NCBI GenBank assembly: GCA_021286965.1
Contig: JAJTBK010000206.1
Coordinates: forward strand, 1-5,229
Length of the DNA: 5,229 bases
Direction of reading: 5' to 3'
DNA from: Comamonadaceae bacterium
GTDB lineage: Bacteria; Pseudomonadota; Gammaproteobacteria; Burkholderiales; Burkholderiaceae_C
Numbering within the stretch: the stretch's first letter is position 1; each line of letters begins with the position of its first letter. Under the pieces are notes generated by a model. The model made no database searches and was not told the DNA's origin. It was given only the letters and a program-made list of their open reading frames with translations. The position numbers were made by a program, and so were the translations under genes. Below are positions 1 through 5,229 of this stretch, one piece after another.

Positions 1-1493
1 GCACCCGCATCCACCACCACGTCCAGGCCGTCGCGGAAGGGGAAGAACGCATCGCTCGCCACCACCGTGCCTTGCAAGGTCAGGCCTGCGTGGCCCGCCT
101 TGATGCTGGCGATGCGGGCGGAGTCCAGGCGGCTCATCTGGCCCGCACCCACGCCCATGGTCATGCCGCCCTTGCAGAAGACGATGGCGTTGCTCTTGAC
201 GTACTTGGCCACCTTCCAGGCAAACATCAAATCCTGCATTTCTTCCTGCGTCGGCTGCTTGATGGTCACCACCTTCACGTCGGGCAGCTGCAGCTCATGG
301 TTGTCGGCCGTCTGCAAGAGCAGGCCCGAGCCCACGCGCTTGGCGTCGATGGCGTTGCGGCCTTGCTTCCAGGGCGTGTCACCCCCTGCCGGCAGGGCGA
401 TTTTCATCAGGCGCACATTGGCCTTGGCCTTGAACACTTCGAGCGCCTCGGGCGTGAAGTCCGGCGCCATCAGCACCTCGACGAACTGCTGCGAAATTTT
501 CTGCGCCGCCGCGCCATCAACCGTGCGGTTGAGGGCAATGATGCCGCCGAAGGCGCTGGTCGGGTCGGTCTGGAACGCCTTGCCGTAGGCTTCGAGCGCA
601 CTCGCGCCCACGGCCACGCCGCAGGGGTTGGCGTGCTTGACGATGACGCAGGCAGGCAGCTTGAAGCTCTTGACGCATTCCCAGGCGGCATCGGCGTCGG
701 CAATGTTGTTGTACGACAGCTCTTTGCCCTGCAGCTGCACGCCCATGGCCAGCGAGCCGGGCGCGGGGTGCAGGTCGCGGTACCAGGCGGCGCTTTGGTG
801 GCTGTTCTCGCCGTAGCGCAGGTCTTGCACTTTGATGAAGTGGCCGTTGCTCTGGCCGGGGAACTGGCTGCGCTCGGGCACGTAGGTTTCGGACAGCTTC
901 TCGGCCTCGAAGTTGACCGAGGACAGGTAGTCGCTGATGGCGCCGTCGTACTGCGCAATGCGGTTGAACGCCGCCACCGACAGCGCAAAGCGCAGCTTGT
1001 CGCTGAGTTGGCCGTCGGCTTTCAATTGCGCCAGCACGGCTTCGTACTGGTCGGCGCTGGTGAGCACGCCCACATCCTTCCAGTTCTTGGCGGCGCTGCG
1101 CACCATGGCGGGGCCGCCGATGTCAATGTTTTCAATCGCGTCGGCCAGCGTGCAGCCAGGCTTGGCGACCGTGGCCTCGAACGGGTAGAGGTTCACGACC
1201 AGCAGGTCGATGGTGGCTATGCCGTGCTCCTTGAGCGCCGCCATGTGCGCCGGCAGGTCGCGGCGCGCCAGCAGGCCGCCGTGCACCTTGGGGTGCAGGG
1301 TCTTGACGCGGCCATCGAGCATTTCGGGGAACTGCGTCACCTCGGCCACCTCGGTCACGGGCAGGCCGCTGTCGGCCAGCAGCTTGGCGGTGCCGCCGGT
1401 GGAGAGCAGGCGCACGCCCAGCTGGTGCAGGGCGCTGGCAAATTCGACGATGCCGGTTTTGTCGGATACAGAGAGCAGTGCGGTCAGGGCCAT
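1..1493 (-). CDS. purH: Bifunctional AICAR formyltransferase / IMP cyclohydrolase PurH, 3' end cut by window edge
   Basis: This cytosolic enzyme performs the last two steps of purine synthesis: it formylates AICAR with 10-formyl-THF to FAICAR, then closes the ring to IMP. The window shows 497 codons starting [14 protein letters not shown]. The N-terminal cyclohydrolase (MGS-like) domain has STGG (31-34), [10 protein letters not shown] (64-73), NLYPF (101-105) and NIDIGGP (122-128). The transformylase domain has RYGENSH (226-232), KHANPCG (286-292, with the catalytic Lys-His pair of the family), DPTSAFGG (310-317), KSNAIV (433-438) and GQMSR (451-455). The visible end reads [18 protein letters not shown], which in E. 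coli PurH (529 aa) lies about 35 residues before the C terminus, so only the tail is missing. The start is supported by an AGGA ribosome binding site (1501-1504) seven bases upstream. It lies 69 bp downstream of fis on the same strand, and in related betaproteobacteria ruvC often follows. No key residue is missing and no frameshift was seen. Confidence 0.98.
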   Translation of the reverse strand, partial: MALTALLSVSDKTGIVEFASALHQLGVRLLSTGGTAKLLADSGLPVTEVAEVTQFPEMLDGRVKTLHPKVHGGLLARRDLPAHMAALKEHGIATIDLLVVNLYPFEATVAKPGCTLADAIENIDIGGPAMVRSAAKNWKDVGVLTSADQYEAVLAQLKADGQLSDKLRFALSVAAFNRIAQYDGAISDYLSSVNFEAEKLSETYVPERSQFPGQSNGHFIKVQDLRYGENSHQSAAWYRDLHPAPGSLAMGVQLQGKELSYNNIADADAAWECVKSFKLPACVIVKHANPCGVAVGASALEAYGKAFQTDPTSAFGGIIALNRTVDGAAAQKISQQFVEVLMAPDFTPEALEVFKAKANVRLMKIALPAGGDTPWKQGRNAIDAKRVGSGLLLQTADNHELQLPDVKVVTIKQPTQEEMQDLMFAWKVAKYVKSNAIVFCKGGMTMGVGAGQMSRLDSARIASIKAGHAGLTLQGTVVASDAFFPFRDGLDVVVDAG

Positions 1494-1500
1494 GGGTGTT

Positions 1501-1504
1501 TCCT
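1501..1504 (-). promoter_or_regulatory. purH ribosome binding site
   Basis: Read on the minus strand this is AGGA, seven bases before the purH ATG at 1493. It fixes the purH start and shows that purH can be translated independently, although it is probably co-transcribed with fis. Confidence 0.75.
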
Positions 1505-1519
1505 GGTTTTAGATTAAAT

Positions 1520-1562
1520 CGAGCTCCAACGCTTATCTAGTAAGCGTGAGCAGCTATAAAAA
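1520..1562 (-). repeat. Palindromic intergenic element (REP-like) between fis and purH
   Basis: The core is a perfect 7-bp inverted repeat, ACGCTTA at 1529-1535 and TAAGCGT at 1541-1547, around the 5-base loop TCTAG. The outer arms GCTC (1523-1526) and GAGC (1548-1551) extend it to 11 bp with a two-base bulge at 1527-1528. On the minus strand it begins directly at the fis stop with TTTTTATAGCTGCT. From memory, elements of the form ATAGCTGCT, then a palindrome containing CGCTTA and TAAGCG, are scattered in intergenic regions of Comamonadaceae; only one copy is visible here. No T-run follows the hairpin in either direction, so an ordinary intrinsic terminator is unlikely. In the fis-purH mRNA it would form a stem that could act in mRNA stability or partial attenuation. 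Confidence 0.6.
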
Positions 1563-1802
1563 TCAGAGCATTTCGTGCTGCTGCAGCTTCTTGCGCAGCG
1601 TGTTGCGGTTGAGCCCCAGCCATTCGGCGGCGCGCGACTGGTTGTTCTGTGCCTGTTGCATCACCACTTCGAGCAGCGGTTTTTCCACCAGATGCACCAG
1701 CATGTCGTACATGCCATCGGGCTGCTCGCCGTCGAGGTCGGCAAAGTAGCGCTGCAGGCTTTGGCGCACGCAGTCTTCAACGTTGATGGGTTGGGCGCTC
1801 AT
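1563..1802 (-). CDS. fis: Fis family DNA-binding nucleoid protein
   Basis: This is a small homodimeric nucleoid protein that bends DNA and in enterobacteria adjusts rRNA, tRNA and growth-phase promoters. The 79-residue product aligns with E. coli Fis (98 aa) from the first core helix onward, with an offset of 19 residues. The core helices run from about 8 to 52, including PLLEVVMQQAQNNQSRAA. The C-terminal helix-turn-helix is LNRNTLRKKL (64-73), which keeps the DNA-contacting Asn65, Arg66, Thr68, Arg70, Lys71 and Lys72 (E. coli 84, 85, 87, 89-91). The E. coli N-terminal beta-hairpin arm that contacts Hin-type invertases is absent, as is common in short betaproteobacterial homologues. The start overlaps the dusB stop as ATGA (1799-1802) and has an AAGGA site at 1811-1815, eight bases upstream. 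dusB-fis linkage matches the well-known E. coli operon. Regulation is probably through the dusB promoter. Confidence 0.95.
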   Translation of the reverse strand: MSAQPINVEDCVRQSLQRYFADLDGEQPDGMYDMLVHLVEKPLLEVVMQQAQNNQSRAAEWLGLNRNTLRKKLQQHEML

Positions 1803-2851
1803 GCGCAAATTCCTTCTTCGGCTGCGATCGGGGCGGCGTCGGCCAGGTACGGCAGGCGGTCCATGCGCGTTGCCAGGTCGGCAAAGTAGTCGTGCACGGC
1901 CTGCCACTGGGCGGCGCTGTCGTCGATGCGGTTGATGTGTTGGCGCAAATCCTCGCCCCCGGGCAGCTGGCGCACGTACCAGGCGATGTGCTTGCGCGCG
2001 CTGCGCACGCCGGCGGCTTCGCCGTAGAGCTGGTAATGGTCTTGCAAGTGCGCCAGCAGCAGGCGCTGCACCTCGGCCACCAGCGGCGGTGCCAAGTGCT
2101 CGCCCGTCTCCAGGTAATGCGCGATTTCACGAAAAATCCAGGGCCGGCCCTGGGCCGCGCGGCCCACCATGACCGCATCGGCACCGGTGGCGGCGAGCAC
2201 GGCGCGCGCTTTTTCAGGGCTGGTGATGTCGCCATTGGCCACCACCGGCACGCGCACGGCGGCCTTGACGGCGGCGATGGTGTCGTACTCGGCCGCCCCC
2301 CGGTAGCCTTGCTCGCGCGTGCGGCCGTGGACGGTGAGCATCTGCACGCCCACGTCCTCGAAACGGCGCGCCAGGGCCACGGCGTTCTTGTGCGCTGCGC
2401 ACCAGCCGGTGCGCATCTTGAGCGTGACGGGCACGGCCAGCGGCGCGCAGGCGGCGACCACGGCGGCGGCAATCTCCACCGCCAGGGCCTCGTTTTGCAT
2501 CAGGGCGGAGCCGGCCCACTTGTTGCACACCTTCTTGGCCGGGCAGCCCATGTTGATGTCGATGATCTGCGCGCCACGCTCGGCGTTGTACACCGCCGCC
2601 TCGGCCATCATGGCAGCGTCGGTGCCGGCAATTTGCACCGCAATCGGGCCACTCTCGCCGTCATGATTGGCGCGGCGACTGGTCTTGAGGCTGGCCCACA
2701 AATCCTTGCGCGACGTCACCATCTCGCTGACCGCATAGCCGGCGCCCAATTGCTTGCACAGCTGGCGAAACGGCCTGTCCGTCACCCCCGCCATGGGCGC
2801 AACAAATAGACGATTCGCCAACGGGTATTGGCCAATGAACAGGGCAGACAT
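1799..2851 (-). CDS. dusB: tRNA-dihydrouridine synthase DusB
   Basis: This flavoenzyme reduces specific uridines in the tRNA D-loop to dihydrouridine using NADPH and FMN. The 350-residue product is a TIM-barrel Dus protein followed by a helical tRNA-binding domain. Visible motifs are APMAGVTDRPFR (18-29, FMN site), INMGCPAKKV (99-108, with Cys103 as the expected proton donor), LKMRTGW (144-150), TVHGRTR (173-179), NGDI (206-209) and GRAAQGRPWIF (230-240, phosphate grip). The C-terminal domain includes ARKHIAWY (285-292). The DusB subtype is favoured by close similarity to the E. coli sequence and by the fis gene directly downstream. The frame stays open for about 590 bases upstream of the ATG, but that stretch is a shadow of the opposite-strand gene; MSALFIGQYPLANRLF begins where the family begins. 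There is no Shine-Dalgarno sequence: the leader is pyrimidine-rich. A promoter is proposed near 2891-2896. Confidence 0.96.
   Translation of the reverse strand: MSALFIGQYPLANRLFVAPMAGVTDRPFRQLCKQLGAGYAVSEMVTSRKDLWASLKTSRRANHDGESGPIAVQIAGTDAAMMAEAAVYNAERGAQIIDINMGCPAKKVCNKWAGSALMQNEALAVEIAAAVVAACAPLAVPVTLKMRTGWCAAHKNAVALARRFEDVGVQMLTVHGRTREQGYRGAAEYDTIAAVKAAVRVPVVANGDITSPEKARAVLAATGADAVMVGRAAQGRPWIFREIAHYLETGEHLAPPLVAEVQRLLLAHLQDHYQLYGEAAGVRSARKHIAWYVRQLPGGEDLRQHINRIDDSAAQWQAVHDYFADLATRMDRLPYLADAAPIAAEEGICA
1811..1815 (-). promoter_or_regulatory. fis ribosome binding site inside dusB
   Basis: AAGGA on the minus strand lies eight bases before the fis ATG and within the last codons of dusB. Together with the ATGA overlap it points to translational coupling or efficient reinitiation at fis. 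Confidence 0.7.
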
Positions 2852-2859
2852 GCGAGCGA

Positions 2860-2888
2860 GGGGGGCGGGCGGGAAAGGCGGGGAGGGG
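2860..2888 (+). other. Potential G-quadruplex motif in dusB leader (template strand)
   Basis: The plus strand has five runs of three or more G: 2860-2865, 2867-2869, 2871-2873, 2880-2883 and 2885-2888. The loops are C, C, AAAGGC and A. This fits the usual G3+ with 1-7 base loop rule for an intramolecular quadruplex. The plus strand is the template for dusB, so the quadruplex would form in DNA and the mRNA would carry the C-rich complement. High overall G+C makes chance occurrence possible, and folding is not shown by sequence alone. Confidence 0.5.
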
Positions 2889-2890
2889 CG

Positions 2891-2896
2891 ATTGTA
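2891..2896 (-). promoter_or_regulatory. Putative -10 element of the dusB-fis(-purH) promoter
   Basis: On the minus strand this hexamer is TACAAT, matching five of six bases of the sigma-70 -10 consensus. It lies about 40 bases upstream of the dusB ATG. No good -35 hexamer sits 16-18 bases away (the base set there is CGGTTG), so the promoter may depend on an activator or be intrinsically weak. The discriminator just downstream is CGCCCCTCC, strongly G+C-rich, as in promoters under stringent control. The start would fall near 2883-2885, on a pyrimidine. Confidence 0.45.
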
Positions 2897-2899
2897 CCT

Positions 2900-2914
2900 G
2901 CCCAAATTTTCAGC
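2900..2914. promoter_or_regulatory. Candidate Fis-binding site in the divergent control region
   Basis: The 15-mer GCCCAAATTTTCAGC matches six of the seven fixed positions of the degenerate Fis core (G..YR..W..YR..C) and has the A/T centre that Fis prefers. It lies between the proposed -10 and the -35 zone of the dusB promoter and covers the proposed -35 of the plus-strand promoter. The Fis encoded here keeps the contact residues of the E. coli protein. The consensus is loose, so this is a hypothesis. Confidence 0.35.
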
Positions 2915-2935
2915 AACCGAAATCCCGCCTACACT
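2907..2935 (+). promoter_or_regulatory. Putative sigma-70 promoter of the yqaA-like gene
   Basis: TTTTCA (2907-2912) and TACACT (2930-2935) each match four of six consensus bases and are separated by an ideal 17 bases. The expected start, about seven bases after the -10, is near 2942, only a few bases before the ATG at 2945. The mRNA would then be leaderless or nearly so. Confidence 0.45.
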
Positions 2936-2944
2936 GCGCGCGCC

Positions 2945-3424
2945 ATGGAAGCCTGGATGCAATCGCTGCTCGCTCTGCTGGCCCTGCCGCAATGGGGGCT
3001 GGGCACGCTGTTCGTCGTCGCCCTGGTCTCGGCCACGCTGCTGCCGCTGGGCTCGGAGCCGGCGCTGTTTGGGCTGCTGCAGCTCAACCCCGGCCTGTTC
3101 TGGCCCGCCATCCTGGTCGCCACCGCCGGCAACACACTCGGCGGCGCCATCACCTGGTGGATGGGCCTGGGCACGCACCAGGTGGTCGATCGCGCCGCCG
3201 GCCACCCGACCGAGCTGCGCGCCCTCACCTGGCTGCGCCGCTTCGGCGCCCGCGCCTGCCTGCTCAGCTGGCTGCCCATCGTCGGCGACCCGCTGTGCGC
3301 CGTCGCCGGCTGGCTGCGCCTGCCGTTCTGGCCCTGCGTGGCCTATATGGCGCTGGGCAAATTCCTGCGCTACCTGCTCATGACCACCGCCCTGATCTAC
3401 CTCTGGCCGCTGCTCCAAAATTAA
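2945..3424 (+). CDS. YqaA family membrane protein (DedA/SNARE-associated-like superfamily)
   Basis: The 159-residue integral inner-membrane protein resembles E. coli YqaA (142 aa), a short member of the DedA/VTT superfamily. DedA proteins are linked to lipid-carrier recycling and envelope homeostasis, but YqaA itself has no settled function. Conserved blocks align in order: SATLLPLGSE (29-38), GNTLGG (62-67), SWLPIVGDPLC (108-118), AGWLR (121-125) and GKFLRY (138-143). Hydrophobic segments lie at about 8-32, 40-75, 103-125 and 127-156; the polar stretch 77-101 should be a loop. The ATG at 2945 has no Shine-Dalgarno sequence. A second ATG at 2957 (residue 5) has GGAAG five bases upstream and is a realistic alternative. 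The gene diverges from dusB and its stop interlocks with rarD. No terminator follows. Confidence 0.88.
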   Translation: MEAWMQSLLALLALPQWGLGTLFVVALVSATLLPLGSEPALFGLLQLNPGLFWPAILVATAGNTLGGAITWWMGLGTHQVVDRAAGHPTELRALTWLRRFGARACLLSWLPIVGDPLCAVAGWLRLPFWPCVAYMALGKFLRYLLMTTALIYLWPLLQN

Positions 3425-4287
3425 AGTCGGCGCTGCCACAACCCTTCAAGGCTGTAGAGCACCAGCGCGCCCCAGATACAGGCAAAGCCCAACAGGCGCG
3501 CCGGCTGCACCGCCTCGCCAAACAGCCACACGCCCAGCGCAAACTGCAGCGAGGGCGAGATGTATTGCAGCAGCCCCATGGTGGCGAGCGGAATGCGCCG
3601 CGCCCCCGCCGCAAACAACAACAAAGGAATGGCTGTGATCGGCCCAGCCAGCAGCATCCAGGCCCGCAGCCCGGCATCGGCCTGCACCCAGGCCGCCTGG
3701 CCCTGCCAGCCTGTCCAGGCCAGATACGCCAGCGCCAGCGGCGCGAGCACGGCCGTCTCCAGCGACAGCCCTTCGAGTGCGCCCAGCGTCGCCGTCTTGC
3801 GCAGCAGGCCATAAAAACCAAACGTAACGGCCAGCACCAGGGCAATCCACGGCGGGCGTCCGGCCTGCCAGGTCAGCCACAGCACCCCGGCTGCCGCCAG
3901 CGCCACCGCCAGCCACTGCCCCGGGCGCGGACGCTCACGCAAAAAGACAAACCCCAGCCCCACGCTCACCAGCGGCAGCATGAAGTAACCCAGGCTGGAA
4001 TCGAGCACATGGCCGTTGTTGATGGCCCAGATGTAAGTCAACCAATTGACCCCCAGCAGCAGGGCCGAGGCCACGAACACCGCCAACACACGCGGCTGCC
4101 GCCGCAGCGCCGCCACCCAGGACAGCTGGCGCCGCACCAGCAGCACCCCGAGCAAAAACACCAGGCACCACAGCGTGCGGTGCGCAATCACCTCCAGCGC
4201 CGACACCGCCGCCAGCTGGCGAAAAAACAGCGGGAACAAGCCCCACGAAACATAAGCCAGAGTGGCGTAGGCGATACCGGATTGCAT
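3421..4287 (-). CDS. rarD: RarD-like EamA/DMT superfamily permease
   Basis: This 288-residue inner-membrane protein of the drug/metabolite transporter superfamily matches RarD from end to end (E. coli RarD is about 296 aa). It is built of two EamA halves with about ten hydrophobic segments, roughly 2-25, 34-52, 65-89, 97-116, 122-140, 145-163, 177-193, 208-229, 234-256 and 263-283. Blocks shared with the family are AYVSWGLFPLFF (11-22), NWLTYIWAINN (81-91), SSLGYFMLPLV (97-107), QWLAVALA (124-131), FYGLLRK (158-164) and QYISPSLQF (241-249). RarD is linked by name to chloramphenicol sensitivity, but its substrate is not established and cannot be read here. The ATG at 4287 is the most upstream start possible, because an in-frame TAA lies at 4291-4293. 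No ribosome binding site is present; the ychF terminator abuts the start. The stop overlaps that of the convergent gene. Confidence 0.9.
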   Translation of the reverse strand: MQSGIAYATLAYVSWGLFPLFFRQLAAVSALEVIAHRTLWCLVFLLGVLLVRRQLSWVAALRRQPRVLAVFVASALLLGVNWLTYIWAINNGHVLDSSLGYFMLPLVSVGLGFVFLRERPRPGQWLAVALAAAGVLWLTWQAGRPPWIALVLAVTFGFYGLLRKTATLGALEGLSLETAVLAPLALAYLAWTGWQGQAAWVQADAGLRAWMLLAGPITAIPLLLFAAGARRIPLATMGLLQYISPSLQFALGVWLFGEAVQPARLLGFACIWGALVLYSLEGLWQRRL

Positions 4288-4321
4288 GGTTTAAATAAAC
4301 AGGCCGCCTGCTGGCGGCCTG
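4288..4321 (-). terminator. Rho-independent terminator of ychF
   Basis: A perfect 9-bp G+C-rich stem pairs 4300-4308 with 4313-4321 around a four-base loop (4309-4312). On the minus strand it is followed by TTTATTTAAACC, a T-rich tail broken by A. It begins 16 bases after the ychF stop. On the plus strand no T-run follows, so it acts for ychF only. Its tail runs straight into the rarD ATG. Confidence 0.8.
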
Positions 4322-4337
4322 GGGTGAGGAAAGGAGG

Positions 4338-5229
4338 TCAGACGTTGAACAAAAAGTTCAACACATCCCCATCCTTGACCACATATTCCTTGCCTTCAGC
4401 GCGCATCTTGCCCGCGTCCTTGGCGCCTTGCTCGCCCTTGTATTGAATGAAGTCGTCAAAGGCGATGGTTTGCGCGCGGATGAAGCCGCGTTCGAAATCG
4501 CCGTGGATCACGCCGGCGGCCTGCGGCGCGGTGTCGCCTTTGTGGATGGTCCAGGCTCGCACTTCCTTCACGCCAGCGGTGAAGTAGGTCTGCAGCCCCA
4601 GCAGGCCGAAGCCGGCGCGGATCAGGCGATTCAGGCCGGGTTCGTCCTGACCCAGTTCCTGCAGGAACTCCAGGCGATCGGCATCGTCCATCTCCGCCAA
4701 TTCAGCTTCGATCTTGGCGCAGATGGCCACCACCGGGGCGTTTTGCGCAGCGGCGTACTCGCGCAGCTTGTCGAGCAGCGGGTTGTTTGCAAAACCGTCC
4801 TCGGCGACGTTGCCGACGAACATTGCCGGCTTGGCGGTGATGAGGCAAAACTGCTTGAGCAGCGGCGCGTCTTCCTTGCTCACTTCAATGCTGCGTGCGG
4901 GCTTGCCTTCGTTGAGCGCGGCCTGGCTGGGCGTCAGCAGCGCCACCAGCTTGGCCGCCTCCTTGTCGTTGCCGCTCTTGGCCGCCTTACTGTAGCGGTT
5001 GAGCGCTTTCTCCACCGTCGCCAGGTCGGCCAGGCACAGCTCGGTCTGGATGACTTCGATGTCGGCAATCGGATCGACGCGGCCGGCGACGTGGATCACG
5101 TTCGGGTCTTCAAAGCAGCGCACCACGTTGACGATGGCATCCGTCTCGCGGATGTGCGCCAGGAACTGGTTGCCCAGGCCCTCGCCCTTGCTCGCGCCCG
5201 CCACCAGGCCGGCGATGTCCACAAATTCG
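4338..5229 (-). CDS. ychF: Redox/ribosome-associated P-loop ATPase YchF (Obg family, OLA1-type), 5' end cut by window edge
   Basis: YchF is a universally conserved P-loop NTPase that, unlike other Obg-family members, prefers ATP; it binds ribosomes and is linked to oxidative-stress responses. The visible 296 residues begin at [17 protein letters not shown], which includes the G3 motif DIAG and matches E. coli YchF from about residue 69 of 363. The missing part carries the P-loop (G1) and G2. The middle helical insertion follows, then NVAE at residues 140-143 of the fragment, in place of the NKxD motif of true GTPases. This is the YchF hallmark behind ATP preference. The C-terminal TGS domain runs from [15 protein letters not shown] to the end [12 protein letters not shown]. 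The GTG at 5222 (the Val of FVDIAG) is internal, not a start. A strong terminator follows. Confidence 0.97.
   Translation of the reverse strand, partial: EFVDIAGLVAGASKGEGLGNQFLAHIRETDAIVNVVRCFEDPNVIHVAGRVDPIADIEVIQTELCLADLATVEKALNRYSKAAKSGNDKEAAKLVALLTPSQAALNEGKPARSIEVSKEDAPLLKQFCLITAKPAMFVGNVAEDGFANNPLLDKLREYAAAQNAPVVAICAKIEAELAEMDDADRLEFLQELGQDEPGLNRLIRAGFGLLGLQTYFTAGVKEVRAWTIHKGDTAPQAAGVIHGDFERGFIRAQTIAFDDFIQYKGEQGAKDAGKMRAEGKEYVVKDGDVLNFLFNV

Noticed and set aside
72..1517. 481-codon open frame on the plus strand opposite purH
   Set aside because: It is fully antisense to a well-conserved purH, rich in His, Gln, Gly and Ala as expected from reading high-GC third positions, and has no recognisable domain. 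Long shadow frames are normal in such genomes.
1513..1518. TTTAAT on the minus strand as a -10 element for a separate purH promoter
   Set aside because: It matches five of six bases, but no acceptable -35 lies 16-18 bases upstream and it is only about 20 bases from the ATG, overlapping the ribosome site spacing. An A/T-rich spacer explains it.
1523..1551. fis-purH palindrome as an intrinsic terminator
   Set aside because: Neither strand has a T-run after the hairpin; the T5 run at 1558-1562 precedes it on the transcribed strand.
2754..2944. Upstream starts for the plus-strand membrane gene (including an ATG at 2828)
   Set aside because: They read back through the G-rich tract and the dusB start with Gly/Arg-rich, non-hydrophobic sequence. 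The YqaA alignment begins close to 2945.
2852..3439. N-terminal extension of dusB by about 196 residues in the same open frame
   Set aside because: The extension is low-complexity Gln/Gly/Ala sequence antisense to the yqaA-like gene and crosses its promoter. Dus family homology starts at the ATG at 2851.
2992..4446. 484-codon open frame on the plus strand spanning the yqaA-like gene, rarD and the ychF end
   Set aside because: It crosses three real genes and a terminator, with repetitive Arg/Gln/His/Pro composition and no family resemblance.
5220..5222. GTG as the ychF start codon, giving a 294-aa protein
   Set aside because: It encodes the Val before the G3 motif DIAG and homology continues to the window edge, so the true start lies beyond it.
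1..5229. Mobile element, CRISPR, phage or defence-type system
   Set aside because: All coding sequence is accounted for by conserved core genes with uniform high-GC composition. No transposase, direct-repeat array, integrase or tRNA-like fold was found.

Overview
This window is ordinary, dense core-genome sequence from a high-GC betaproteobacterium, most likely a member of the Comamonadaceae (Acidovorax/Comamonas-like). The pointers are strong G+C bias at third codon positions, the gene order dusB-fis-purH (in gammaproteobacteria dusB-fis is not followed by purH), the short 79-residue Fis, and a palindromic spacer between fis and purH that resembles one I recall from many Comamonadaceae intergenic regions. 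Placement rests on recognition, not on a search. I found no mobile element, CRISPR array, tRNA or rRNA, and no new multi-gene system.

Layout. Positions 1-1493 (minus) hold purH, lacking about 35 C-terminal residues off the left edge. Positions 1494-1562 are a 69-bp spacer with the palindrome and the purH ribosome binding site. Positions 1563-1802 (minus) are fis, whose ATG overlaps the dusB stop as ATGA. Positions 1799-2851 (minus) are dusB. Positions 2852-2944 form a 93-bp divergent control region. Positions 2945-3424 (plus) encode a YqaA/DedA-type membrane protein, whose stop interlocks with that of a convergent rarD-type permease gene (3421-4287, minus). Positions 4288-4337 contain the intrinsic terminator of ychF, which fills 4338-5229 (minus) and lacks about 68 N-terminal residues off the right edge.

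How the genes work together. dusB, fis and purH are probably one transcript read leftward from a promoter near 2891. It would couple tRNA dihydrouridylation, a growth-phase nucleoid regulator and the last two steps of IMP synthesis, all functions needed in fast growth. The two membrane proteins and YchF are separate units with no clear functional link to it.

The most interesting part is the small divergent region 2852-2944. It holds a G-quadruplex-type G-tract array, an almost pure pyrimidine dusB leader with no Shine-Dalgarno sequence, a near-consensus Fis-type site, and a promoter placed so that the plus-strand gene could be leaderless. More broadly, the three genes that appear to begin transcripts (dusB, the yqaA-like gene, rarD) lack a Shine-Dalgarno sequence, while the two downstream cistrons (fis, purH) have one.
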